Positions 26,093 to 35,162 of a stretch of 64,000 nucleotides of DNA are shown here, piece after piece. Position 1 is the stretch's first letter. Every line of letters starts with the position of its first letter. The stretch is from contig NZ_CP061038.1 in the NCBI RefSeq assembly GCF_014490665.1, positions 62,001 to 126,000 of the forward strand. The letters run 5' to 3'. The DNA comes from Sphingomonas alpina. Lineage in GTDB: Bacteria > Pseudomonadota > Alphaproteobacteria > Sphingomonadales > Sphingomonadaceae. Under the pieces are notes generated by a model, which worked only from the letters and a program-made list of their open reading frames with translations, was not told the origin of the DNA and did no database searches. The position numbers and the translations under genes are program-made.

Positions 26093-27303
26093 TGCGCGCT
26101 TTCCCCATTCTACTCGGGGGGCTGGTGTCGGCACCGGCCCTGGCCGGGCCAGTGGCGCTGAAGCCGCTGGTCGATGCTCGACTGCGTTACGAGCATGTCG
26201 ACCAGGCGCCGCTGGCCGGCGACGCCGATGCAGTGACAATACGCATCCGCAGCGGCGTGGAGGCCAAGGCGGGCGATTTCTCGCTGCTTGCCGAAAGCGA
26301 GGCGACGTTGGCGATCTCGGAACATTATAATAGCGGGCTCAACGGCAAGACTGCCTTCCCGCTCGTGCCCGATGCGCAGAATATAGAACTGAACCGGCTC
26401 CAGCTTCAGTATCGCGGCCTGACCAAAACGGTCGTGACGGTCGGCCGGCAGCGGATCAACCTGGACGATCAGCGTTTCGTCGGTTCAGTCGCGTGGCGCG
26501 ACAATGAACAGACCTTTGACGCAGTGCGGATCGAATGGTCTGGTATCGAGCATCTCAAGGCAGATGTCACCTATGCCTGGTCGGACCGCACAATTTGGGG
26601 GGTCGACGGCGGCAACCGCTATGGTCCGGCACGTTACCAGGCGGTCGGCGGCGACAATGTATTCGCGACGCTCGGTTATACGACCCCGCTCGGAACGCTG
26701 ACCGGCTTTGCTTATCTGGTCGATCAGGACGAAGCGCTGGTGTTGCGCAACAACAGCCAGACGTATGGCGCGCGCTTTGCAGGCGGCCGGGCGATCGGGC
26801 CCAAGGCCAAGCTTACCTATCTGGCCAGCTATGCGCGGCAAAGCGACCATGGCCGCAATCCGAACCGCTACGCCGCGAGCTACTATGCCGGCGAGCTCGT
26901 GTTCGAGCTTGCCGCATTCAGGATCGGCGGCGGTTATGAAGTGCTCGGCGCTGACAACGGGATCGCGCTGACCAGCTTCCAGACACCGCTCGCGACGTTG
27001 CATAGGTTCAACGGCTGGGCCGACAAGTTCCTCGTCACCCCTCCCGACGGCCTGCGCGATGCCTATGTCTCGACCGGCTATGGCTGGAAGAAAGTCGGGC
27101 CCTTCGCCTCGATTGACCTGACCGCATCCTATCACCGTTTCGAGAGCGATCGGCTTGCCCAGCATTATGGCGACGAGATCGACCTGCAGGCGAGCGTCAA
27201 GCATGGCCGATACACAGCGCTGGCCAAATATGCGTCCTACGACGCCGATCGGTTCGGGACCGACACAAGTAAATTCTGGTTGTCTCTGGAGTGGGCGATA
27301 TGA
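26092..27303 (+). CDS. Outer-membrane beta-barrel porin (alginate-export-like), nitrate operon
   Basis: A 403-residue protein with a Sec signal (to about residue 18, ALAGPV) and alternating hydrophobic/aromatic strands to the end, finishing FWLSLEWAI with a C-terminal barrel-type strand. VTVGRQRINLDDQRFVG near 120 is typical of the alginate-export/porin-like family seen in proteobacterial nitrate clusters. It likely passes nitrate or nitrite across the outer membrane; specificity is inferred only from position. It overlaps its neighbours at both ends (TGATG and ATGA). Confidence 0.8.
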   Translation: MRAFPILLGGLVSAPALAGPVALKPLVDARLRYEHVDQAPLAGDADAVTIRIRSGVEAKAGDFSLLAESEATLAISEHYNSGLNGKTAFPLVPDAQNIELNRLQLQYRGLTKTVVTVGRQRINLDDQRFVGSVAWRDNEQTFDAVRIEWSGIEHLKADVTYAWSDRTIWGVDGGNRYGPARYQAVGGDNVFATLGYTTPLGTLTGFAYLVDQDEALVLRNNSQTYGARFAGGRAIGPKAKLTYLASYARQSDHGRNPNRYAASYYAGELVFELAAFRIGGGYEVLGADNGIALTSFQTPLATLHRFNGWADKFLVTPPDGLRDAYVSTGYGWKKVGPFASIDLTASYHRFESDRLAQHYGDEIDLQASVKHGRYTALAKYASYDADRFGTDTSKFWLSLEWAI

Positions 27304-29795
27304 CCGACAAACCGCATTTGCCCCTTCCTCATCTGGTGGTCGTCGGCAACGGCATGGCCGGCTGCCGCGCGGTCGAGGAGATCCTCGCGCGCGATCCCGC
27401 GAAATTCCGCATTACCATCTTCGGTGCCGAGCCAAGGGTGAATTACAACCGCATCATGCTTTCACCGCTGCTCGCGGGGGACAAATCGTTCGAGGACATC
27501 GTGATCAACGATCACGCCTGGTACACCGACAATGCGATCGATCTGGTCGCGGGCGATCCAATCGTTGCGATCGACCGTGCCCGGCGTACCGTCACCGCGC
27601 GGTCGGGCCGTGTCGAGACATACGACAAGCTGCTGCTTGCGACTGGATCCGATCCCTTTATCATCCCGGTTCCCGGGCACGACCTGCACGGTGTCGTGAC
27701 ATTCCGTGATATGGATGATGTCGGTGCGATGCTGCGCGCGGCCTCGGCGGGTGGCGATGCGGTGGTGATCGGCGGCGGGTTGCTCGGGCTGGAAGCGGCG
27801 CATGGCCTGTGTCTGCGCGGCATGAGGGTGACGGTGCTGCACCTGATGCCAACCCTGATGGAACGTCAGCTCGACGAGGCGGCTGGCTGGCTGCTCAAGG
27901 AAGAACTCGAGCGGCGTGGCCAGGCAATCCTGACCGGAGCCGACACCGCCGAAATCTACGGTCAGGGCAGAGTCGAAGGCGTGCGGCTAAAGGACGGTCG
28001 CGAGATTCCGGCGAGTCTGATCGTCATGGCGGTCGGCATTCGGCCCAATGTGAAGCTCGCGCGCGATGCGGGACTGGCGATCGGACGTGGCATTCATGTC
28101 GACGACCATCTCGTAACCTCGGATGCAGACATCCTCGCGGTCGGTGAGTGCGTCGAGCATCAAGGGCAGGTTTATGGCTTGGTCGCGCCGCTGTGGGAGA
28201 TGTGCCGCAGCCTCGCCGATGGGCTGGTCGCGATACCCAATGGGTATAGCGGCTCGGTCACCTCGACCAAGCTCAAGGTCTCCGGCATCGATGTCTTCTC
28301 GGCTGGCGATTTCAGCGGGGGGGAAGGTTGCGAGGACATTGTCATGCGCGATGCGTCGCGCGGCATCTACAAGCGCGTGGTTGTCAAGGACGACAGGTTG
28401 ATCGGTGCGGTACTCTATGGGGATACGCAGGATGGCAACTGGTATTTCGACCTTCTCAGAAAGCAGGAAGATGTTGCCTCGATCCGCGACGCGCTGATCT
28501 TCGGCCAGGCCTTCGCTTCGGGAGGAGGGGCATCGGCAAACCCTAATGGCGCCGTCGCGGCGATGGCCGACGACGGCGAGATCTGCGGTTGCAACGGCAT
28601 CAGCAAGGGGAAGGTTGTTGCAGCGATCCAGGGCGGCGCCTGCACGCTCGACGCGGTACGCGCCTGCACCAAAGCATCGGCATCGTGCGGGTCATGCACC
28701 GGGCTGGTCGAGGGGTTGCTCGCGATCACCATGGGTGAGGATTATACCGGTGAGCGTGCGGCGCCGACGGCGTGCAAATGCACCAGCTTTACCCATGAGG
28801 ATGTCCGCCGCCTGATCATCGAGAAGTCGCTCAAGGCGATTCCGCAGGTGATGCAGGAATTGCACTGGACCACACCCGATGGCTGCGCCTCGTGTCGGCC
28901 TGCACTCAATTACTATCTGCTGTGTGCCTGGCCGGGCGAGTTCGTCGACGACAATCAGTCGCGGTTCGTCAACGAACGGATGCACGCCAACATCCAGAAG
29001 GATGGCACCTATTCGGTCGTGCCGCGCATGTGGGGCGGTGTGACCAATCCGAAGGAGCTGCGCGCGATTGCTGACGTTGCCGAGAAGTATCAGGCGCGCA
29101 TGGTAAAGGTGACGGGCGGTCAGCGGCTCGACATCTTCGGGATCAAAAAGGAGGATCTGCCCTCTGTCTGGGCCGATCTGAACGCAGCCGGGATGGTCAG
29201 TGGCCATGCCTATGCCAAGGCGCTGCGCACGGTGAAGACCTGCGTCGGCTCCGAATGGTGCCGCTTCGGTACGCAGGATTCGACTGGCCTCGGTATCCGG
29301 ATCGAACAGATGACATGGGGCAGCTTCATGCCGCACAAGTTCAAGATCGCGGTATCGGGATGCCCGCGCAATTGCGCCGAGGCGACGATCAAGGATATCG
29401 GTGTCATCTGCGTCGACAGCGGCTATGAGCTGTCGATCGGCGGCAATGGCGGCATCAAGCTGCGCGGCACCGACTTCCTCTGCAAGGTCGCGACTGAGCA
29501 GGACGCGCTCGATTATTGCGCCGCCTTCATCCAGCTCTACCGCGAGGAAGCGCGCTATCTCGATCGCACTGCGCCTTGGGTCGAGCGGGTCGGGATTGAC
29601 TATATCAGGCAGCGCATCGTCGAGGATGCGGCGGGTCGCGAGTTGCTCCGCGCACGCTTCCACTATTCGCAAAGCTTCATGCAGAACGATCCCTGGGCGA
29701 AGCGGGCGGCGGGCGAGGACTGGAAGCTTCACCAGCACCTCGCCGAGATTCGCCCTGCGGCCGCGCTCATCGCCCGCACGCTGGAGGTCGCGTGA
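27300..29795 (+). CDS. nirB: Assimilatory NAD(P)H-nitrite reductase, large subunit
   Basis: An 831-residue NirB. Domain order: FAD/NAD(P) pyridine-nucleotide reductase (VVVGNGMAGCRAVEEI at the start; IGGGLLGLEAAHGL near 155), BFD-like [2Fe-2S] domain (CGCNGISKGKVV near 430, then SASCGSCTGL), and the siroheme/[4Fe-4S] domain with ligands in CVGSEWCRFG and SGCPRNCAEA (about 650-690). It reduces nitrite to ammonia with NirD. The ATG at 27300 has GGAG 9 bases upstream and overlaps the porin stop (ATGA); a GTG at 27291 is possible. Siroheme would come from the cobA product downstream. Confidence 0.95.
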   Translation: MTDKPHLPLPHLVVVGNGMAGCRAVEEILARDPAKFRITIFGAEPRVNYNRIMLSPLLAGDKSFEDIVINDHAWYTDNAIDLVAGDPIVAIDRARRTVTARSGRVETYDKLLLATGSDPFIIPVPGHDLHGVVTFRDMDDVGAMLRAASAGGDAVVIGGGLLGLEAAHGLCLRGMRVTVLHLMPTLMERQLDEAAGWLLKEELERRGQAILTGADTAEIYGQGRVEGVRLKDGREIPASLIVMAVGIRPNVKLARDAGLAIGRGIHVDDHLVTSDADILAVGECVEHQGQVYGLVAPLWEMCRSLADGLVAIPNGYSGSVTSTKLKVSGIDVFSAGDFSGGEGCEDIVMRDASRGIYKRVVVKDDRLIGAVLYGDTQDGNWYFDLLRKQEDVASIRDALIFGQAFASGGGASANPNGAVAAMADDGEICGCNGISKGKVVAAIQGGACTLDAVRACTKASASCGSCTGLVEGLLAITMGEDYTGERAAPTACKCTSFTHEDVRRLIIEKSLKAIPQVMQELHWTTPDGCASCRPALNYYLLCAWPGEFVDDNQSRFVNERMHANIQKDGTYSVVPRMWGGVTNPKELRAIADVAEKYQARMVKVTGGQRLDIFGIKKEDLPSVWADLNAAGMVSGHAYAKALRTVKTCVGSEWCRFGTQDSTGLGIRIEQMTWGSFMPHKFKIAVSGCPRNCAEATIKDIGVICVDSGYELSIGGNGGIKLRGTDFLCKVATEQDALDYCAAFIQLYREEARYLDRTAPWVERVGIDYIRQRIVEDAAGRELLRARFHYSQSFMQNDPWAKRAAGEDWKLHQHLAEIRPAAALIARTLEVA

Positions 29796-30133
29796 TGGAA
29801 CCCGAATGGCTCGATATCGGCCCCGTCGATCAACTCCCCGCGCTAGGCGCACGCACCCTGCCGGTTCAGGGCGGGCGCGAGATCGCGATCTTCCACACCG
29901 CGAATGGCGGGATCTACGCGCTCGCCAATCAATGCCCGCACAAGGCCGGACCACTCAGCCAGGGCATCGTTCACGACACCACGGTCACCTGCCCGCTGCA
30001 TAACTGGCGTATCTCGCTCGTGACCGGCGAGGCGCTCGGCGAAGACAAAGGCTGCGTGCCGGTGATCCCGGTCAAGGTCGATGGCGGGCGCATCCTGATC
30101 AGCCGCGCAGCCGCGCTCGCGGGGGTGGCTTGA
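29795..30133 (+). CDS. nirD: Nitrite reductase small subunit
   Basis: A 112-residue NirD with a Rieske-like fold. The [2Fe-2S] pattern CPHKAG and CPLHNWRI keeps both Cys-x-His pairs, which many NirD proteins have lost, so this one may bind a cluster. It overlaps nirB by one base (TGATG) and the nitrate reductase start by 4 bases. Confidence 0.93.
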   Translation: MEPEWLDIGPVDQLPALGARTLPVQGGREIAIFHTANGGIYALANQCPHKAGPLSQGIVHDTTVTCPLHNWRISLVTGEALGEDKGCVPVIPVKVDGGRILISRAAALAGVA

Positions 30134-32712
30134 CTGCGGTCAGGACAACCTGCGCCTATTGCGGCGTCGGCTGCGGCGTGATCGCGACGCCGACCGGGAA
30201 TCGCACCGCGACGATCGCCGGCGATCCGGATCACCCCGCCAATTTCGGCAAGCTTTGTTCCAAGGGGACGCACCTTGGCGAAACGATCGGGCTCGAGGGA
30301 CGATTATTGTATCCCATGATCGGTTCGGAGAGGGCCGGCTGGCACGAGGCGCTCGATCTCGTCGCCAGCCGCTTCGCTGCGACGATTGCGGAATATGGCC
30401 CCGAAAGCGTAGCCTTCTATGCCTCGGGCCAGATGCTCACGGAGGATTATTATGTCGCCAACAAGCTGATGAAGGGTTTTATCGGCACCGCCAATATCGA
30501 CACCAATTCGCGGCTCTGCATGGCGAGCGCCGTGGCGGCACATGTCCGCGCTTTTGGCGAGGATGTCGTGCCGTGCAGCTATAATGATCTCGATGCGGCC
30601 GACCTGATCGTCCTGGTCGGGTCGAACACAGCGTGGTGCCACCCGATCGTCTGGCAGCGAATCGAAGCGGCGCGCGTCGCGCGTGGTACGAAGCTGGTGG
30701 TGATCGATCCGCGCCGTACCGAAACCGCCGCCGGGGCCGATCTCCATCTCGCCATCGCTCCTGATAGCGATGTTGCGCTGTTCGCGGGGCTGCTGTCGGA
30801 GATGCGCTCGATCTGGCGCCTCGATGGCCGCTATCTCGCCGACCATGTTACTGTGCCGGAGGGGTTTTGGAAGGGTCTGCCCGCCACCGATGTCGCCAGG
30901 ATCTGCGATATCGAGACCACCGATCTTCAGACTTTTTACGATCTCTTCGCCGATCATCCGCGCACCGTCACCTTGTTCAGCCAGGGCGTAAATCAGTCGA
31001 TCAGTGGTACCGACAAGGCGAACGCGATCATCAACCTCCACCTTGCCACTGGACGGATCGGCAAGCCCGGTGCGGGCCCGTTCAGCATCACCGGACAGCC
31101 CAACGCGATGGGTGGGCGCGAGGTCGGCGGGCTCGCCTCCATGCTCGCTGTGCATATGGGTTTCAGCGATGCCGAGCGTGATCGCGCGCAGCGCTTCTGG
31201 CAATCGCCGACAATCTGTACCGGGCCGGGCCTCAAGGCGGTCGACATGTTCGACGCAATGGCCAGGGGCCGGATCAAGGCGGTGTGGATCATGGCGACCA
31301 ATCCCGCCGTCTCGATGCCAGATGCGCGCATGGCGCGGGTCGCGCTCGCCAATTGCCCGTTCGTGGTCGTCTCTGACTGCGTCGCCGAGACCGACACCGG
31401 CCGCTACGCGCAGGTCAAGCTGCCCGCACTCGCCTGGGGTGAGAAGGAAGGCACGGTGACGAATTCCGAGCGCTGCATTTCGCGCCAGCGCGGTTTCATG
31501 GCGCCGCCGGGTGATGCGCGTGCCGACTGGTGGGCGATCGCGGAGGTCGCGAAGCGGATGGGATTTACGGGTTTTGATTATCCCGATGCGGCGAGCATTT
31601 TCCGCGAGTTCGCGGCCCAGACCGGTTTCGAGAATGATGGCGCGCGGGTTCTGGATATCTCCGGCAAAGTCGCGATCGGCGACGCCGAGTATGCCTCGAT
31701 GGCCCCGTTCCAATGGGGGGGCACCTCGCCTTTTGCAAATGGCTACGCCACGCCGGACGGCAAGGCGCGGCTGGTTTCTGTCGATCATGTATCTCGCGTC
31801 GATGGCAGCCGTGCCTTTCCGCTGCGCCTCAACACCGGCCGCTACCGCGATCAGTGGCACAGCATGACGCGTACCGGCTTGTCGCCGAAGCTCTCGCAGC
31901 ATCGGCGCGAACCGCTTGTCGAGATCCACCCCGAGACTATCCAGCGGTTGAGACTCTCCGACGGCGGGCTGGCGCGGGTCGAGACCGCGCAAGGATCAAG
32001 CATCTTTCGCGTCGCCGGCATGGTAGAGCAACGTCGACGCGAGCTGTTCATACCGATTCACTGGACTGACCAGACCAGCGCCGGCGGCCGCGCGGGGTTG
32101 CTCCCGGGTCAGGACCGGGATCCTGTTTCGGGCCAGCCGGGCTTCAAGAACACGCCGGCGACGGTCAGCGCCTACAAGCCGTCCTGGAACGGCTTCCTGC
32201 TGACACGCGATCACCCAGCCCGGCCCGATTGCACCTACTGGACTCGCATCCGGACTGCCGGGGGGTGGCTGATGGAACTCGCCGGCGATGGCGACATCAC
32301 CGCGCTCTCGGGCCTTCTTCCCGAGGGCGAACGTGTCGAGATGGCCGATACCAAGCGCGGCGTGATCCGGTCCGCGGTGATGAAGGATGGCGTATTGCAA
32401 GCGGCGCTGTTCGTCTCGCGCAGTGCTGAATTGCCGCCGCGCGACTGGCTGGTCGCGCAGCTTGGCAAAGCGGGAGCCGCGCCTTTCGAATTGCTCGCCG
32501 GGCGGCCGGCGACTCCCGCGCCTGATCGTGGGCGGATCATCTGCGTCTGCTTCGATGTCGGACTCAACGTCATCCTGTCCGCGATCGCAGAGCAGAAGTT
32601 GGTCAGCATCGAGGCAATCGGTGCTGCGCTCGGCGCCGGTACCAATTGTGGCTCGTGCCGCCCCGCAATTGCTGCACTTCTCGAACCGGGAAAGGATATC
32701 CACCATGGATGA
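30130..32712 (+). CDS. nasA: Assimilatory nitrate reductase catalytic subunit (molybdopterin, C-terminal BFD domain)
   Basis: An 860-residue molybdopterin oxidoreductase. The [4Fe-4S] site is CAYCGVGCGV plus LCSKG at residues 8-45. The Moco domains follow, with NTNSRLCMASAVAAH carrying the presumed Mo-ligand Cys near 135. A C-terminal BFD-like [2Fe-2S] domain (CVCFDVGLN and TNCGSCRPAI) occupies about residues 800-850, as in NADH-linked assimilatory enzymes. Cytoplasmic, without a Tat signal. The start is a TTG that overlaps the nirD stop (TTGA); starting here puts the cluster motif at the usual distance from the N-terminus. Confidence 0.93.
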   Translation: MTAVRTTCAYCGVGCGVIATPTGNRTATIAGDPDHPANFGKLCSKGTHLGETIGLEGRLLYPMIGSERAGWHEALDLVASRFAATIAEYGPESVAFYASGQMLTEDYYVANKLMKGFIGTANIDTNSRLCMASAVAAHVRAFGEDVVPCSYNDLDAADLIVLVGSNTAWCHPIVWQRIEAARVARGTKLVVIDPRRTETAAGADLHLAIAPDSDVALFAGLLSEMRSIWRLDGRYLADHVTVPEGFWKGLPATDVARICDIETTDLQTFYDLFADHPRTVTLFSQGVNQSISGTDKANAIINLHLATGRIGKPGAGPFSITGQPNAMGGREVGGLASMLAVHMGFSDAERDRAQRFWQSPTICTGPGLKAVDMFDAMARGRIKAVWIMATNPAVSMPDARMARVALANCPFVVVSDCVAETDTGRYAQVKLPALAWGEKEGTVTNSERCISRQRGFMAPPGDARADWWAIAEVAKRMGFTGFDYPDAASIFREFAAQTGFENDGARVLDISGKVAIGDAEYASMAPFQWGGTSPFANGYATPDGKARLVSVDHVSRVDGSRAFPLRLNTGRYRDQWHSMTRTGLSPKLSQHRREPLVEIHPETIQRLRLSDGGLARVETAQGSSIFRVAGMVEQRRRELFIPIHWTDQTSAGGRAGLLPGQDRDPVSGQPGFKNTPATVSAYKPSWNGFLLTRDHPARPDCTYWTRIRTAGGWLMELAGDGDITALSGLLPEGERVEMADTKRGVIRSAVMKDGVLQAALFVSRSAELPPRDWLVAQLGKAGAAPFELLAGRPATPAPDRGRIICVCFDVGLNVILSAIAEQKLVSIEAIGAALGAGTNCGSCRPAIAALLEPGKDIHHG

Positions 32713-33484
32713 CCTGATTGCGCCGGGCGACGTCTGGCTGGTGGGCGCGGGACCCGGTGACCCCGATCTGCTGACGCGCAAGGCAGAACGACTGATCGCG
32801 GCAGCCAGCATTGTTTTCCATGATGCACTTGTGGGGGCGGGCGTGCTGGCGTTGATCCCCGCACACGTCGTGCGCGTGCCGGTTGGCAAGCGGGCCGGGC
32901 GGCATTCGCGGACTCAGCCGGCAATCGACGCCCTGCTGGTCAGGGCTGCGCTTGCCGGGGAGCGCGTTGTCCGGTTGAAAGGTGGGGATCCATCGATATT
33001 CGGTCGCTCGGCCGAGGAAGTCGATGCGCTGTCGCAGCACGGTATCCGGGTTATGATTTGTCCCGGAATCACCGCTGCAAGCGCTGCGGTCGCGAGCGCC
33101 GGCGTTTCGCTGACCTTACGCGGCTCTGCCCGGCAACTTCGCTTGGTGACTGCCCATGCCCGCGCTGGTGAGACACACGATCTCGACTGGGCAGGCTTGG
33201 CCGATCCCGATGTGACGCTGGCATTCTATATGGGACGCGGCGCTGCACCTGAAATCTGCCGACAATTGACCTTGCATGGACTCGATCCGGCGACGCCTGT
33301 GTTGGTTGCCAGCGACATCAGCCTGCCTGGTGAATGCCTGATCCATACACGGCTTGATCTCCTCCCATTGGCAATCGACCGGACTTCCGATGCCGGCCCG
33401 GCTGTGATTCTGGTCGGCGAGGCGGTTAGGGGGCGCCCGGCGGTGGTTGCCGCTGTGCTCGACAGGGTCGCCCGGCAGGGCTGA
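32705..33484 (+). CDS. cobA: Uroporphyrinogen-III C-methyltransferase
   Basis: A 259-residue SUMT that methylates uroporphyrinogen III to precorrin-2, the first step to siroheme. Motifs: VGAGPGDPDLLT at residue 13, VRLKGGDPSIFGR near 88, GITAASAAVASAGVSLT near 122. It has no CysG dehydrogenase/ferrochelatase domain, so other enzymes must finish siroheme. The ATG at 32705 overlaps the nitrate reductase end by 8 bases, and GGGAAAGGA lies upstream. It supplies cofactor for NirB. Confidence 0.92.
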   Translation: MDDLIAPGDVWLVGAGPGDPDLLTRKAERLIAAASIVFHDALVGAGVLALIPAHVVRVPVGKRAGRHSRTQPAIDALLVRAALAGERVVRLKGGDPSIFGRSAEEVDALSQHGIRVMICPGITAASAAVASAGVSLTLRGSARQLRLVTAHARAGETHDLDWAGLADPDVTLAFYMGRGAAPEICRQLTLHGLDPATPVLVASDISLPGECLIHTRLDLLPLAIDRTSDAGPAVILVGEAVRGRPAVVAAVLDRVARQG

Positions 33485-33693
33485 CCTCGCATCCACTCAG
33501 GCCGGGGCTTCGAATGTCGAGCCCATCGTCAGCCCAGTCGACGACACGCCGGTGAGCGAATCGCGGATGACCGAAAACAGCGACGATGAGCGGTGCGAGA
33601 TCGTTCGATTCGTAATTCGGCGTTCCTTGCGTCATCGTGCCATGCGACGTGCCGTCGTAACGGGATGGGCGGCGATTCCTTTGGAGAATAGAG

Positions 33694-35115
33694 TTGAACA
33701 GCTGGACACGACGCAAGCCGATTGCACCGGCGGGGGAACGTCACCCGGACGCGCTGCCGCCCACATTGTCCTGGCCGCACCTGGTCGCGCTGGGCGTCGG
33801 CGCGATCGTCGGCACCGGTATCCTGACACTGATCGGTGTCGGCGCGGATCGGGCAGGGCCCGCGGTATTGTTGTCCTTTGCCATTGCGGGCGCGGTATGT
33901 GCCTGCGCGGCACTCGCTTATGCCGAACTTGCCGCGATGATGCCGGCCGCGGGCAGCGCCTATAGCTATTCCTATGCGGTGCTGGGCGAAACCATCGCCT
34001 GGGTGGTGGGGTGGAGCCTGATCCTCGAATATTCGCTGGTGGTGTCGACCGTGGCGGTTGGCTGGTCGGGCTATGCCTCCCCGTTGCTCGCCGGCATCGG
34101 GTTTCCGGCCGCGTTGACGCAGGGACCGGAGCTGGGCGGGATCATCAATCTGCCGGCGGTCTTCATCATTGCGGTGGTCACCGGGCTGTTGTTGCTCGGC
34201 ACGCGCGAAAGCGCGCGGGTCAATACCGTGCTGGTCCTGGTGAAGATCGCGACACTGTCGCTGTTCGTCGCCTATGCGTTGCCGCATTTCGACGCGGCCA
34301 ATCTCCATCCATTCATGCCCTATGGCTTCGCGGCCAGCGATGGCGGCGATGGCGTGCATCGCGGCGTCATGGCGGCCGCGGCGATCATCTTCTTCGCCTT
34401 TTACGGCTTCGACGCCATTTCGACTGCGGCGGAGGAAACCAAGCGGCCCGAACGTGATCTGGCGATCGGCATCATCGGCTCGATGGTCGCGTGCACGCTG
34501 ATCTATCTGCTGGTGGCCGCTGCCGCGGTAGGCGCGGTGTCCTTTTCCCGCTTTGCCGACAGCCCGGAGCCGCTGGCGCTGATCCTGCGCTCACTCAATC
34601 AGGCCGGCGTGGCGCGCATCGTGGCAACCGCTGCGGTCATTGCATTGCCGACGGTGCTGCTCGCCTTTCTCTATGGCCAGAGCCGCATCTTTCTCGCCAT
34701 GGCCCGCGACGGCTTTCTGCCACAGGGACTGGCGCGTATTTCGCGGCGAGGCACGCCGACGCGGATCACGCTGGTGACGGCGGTGCTCGTGGCGATCCTG
34801 GCCGGCCTTCTGCCGATCGGGAAGATTGCAGCGCTCGCCAATGCCGGCACGCTGATCGCGTTCATCGCGGTTGGCCTGTGCCTGCTTATCCTGCGCCGCC
34901 GCTCGCCCGAACTTCCGCGCCCTTTCCGCGTCCCCGCCGCCACGCTGGTCGGGCTGGGAGCGATCGGCGGCTGTCTCTATTTGTTTCTCAGCCTGCCCAC
35001 GCAGACGCTGATATGGTGCCTGATCTGGAATGCGATCGGCGTCGCGATCTATGCGCTGTACGGTCGGCGGAAGAGCATACTCGGTCAGACCCCGCTGCCG
35101 GTCGAGCGCGATTGA
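33694..35115 (+). CDS. APC-superfamily amino acid permease (paralogue of 19499)
   Basis: A 473-residue inner-membrane permease with about 12 hydrophobic segments. It is very similar to the protein at 19499: SWPHLVALGVGAIVGTGI at the N-terminus, YGQSRIFLAMARDGFLP, and AAIIFFAFYGFDA. The start is a TTG with GGAG 7 bases upstream; the N-terminus MNSWTRRKP has no better alternative. The 209 bases before it hold only weak promoter-like sequence, so it is probably transcribed separately from the nitrate operon. The substrate cannot be read from sequence. Confidence 0.86.
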   Translation: MNSWTRRKPIAPAGERHPDALPPTLSWPHLVALGVGAIVGTGILTLIGVGADRAGPAVLLSFAIAGAVCACAALAYAELAAMMPAAGSAYSYSYAVLGETIAWVVGWSLILEYSLVVSTVAVGWSGYASPLLAGIGFPAALTQGPELGGIINLPAVFIIAVVTGLLLLGTRESARVNTVLVLVKIATLSLFVAYALPHFDAANLHPFMPYGFAASDGGDGVHRGVMAAAAIIFFAFYGFDAISTAAEETKRPERDLAIGIIGSMVACTLIYLLVAAAAVGAVSFSRFADSPEPLALILRSLNQAGVARIVATAAVIALPTVLLAFLYGQSRIFLAMARDGFLPQGLARISRRGTPTRITLVTAVLVAILAGLLPIGKIAALANAGTLIAFIAVGLCLLILRRRSPELPRPFRVPAATLVGLGAIGGCLYLFLSLPTQTLIWCLIWNAIGVAIYALYGRRKSILGQTPLPVERD

Positions 35116-35134
35116 TCGCGCCTTTGCGGCAGGA

Positions 35135-35162
35135 GGTGGCGGCCATATTACCGGCCGCCATC
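35135..35162. terminator. Hairpin between convergent permease and GH2 genes
   Basis: GGTGGCGGCC and GGCCGCCATC form a 10-base-pair stem (one G-U) around an 8-base loop containing the GH2 stop codon. It could end transcription from both sides. No long T-run is present. Confidence 0.45.

Noticed and set aside
33485..33693. Minus-strand frame overlapping the cobA-permease gap
   Set aside because: It overlaps cobA and the permease start, lacks a ribosome site and family resemblance, and is best explained as a promoter region.
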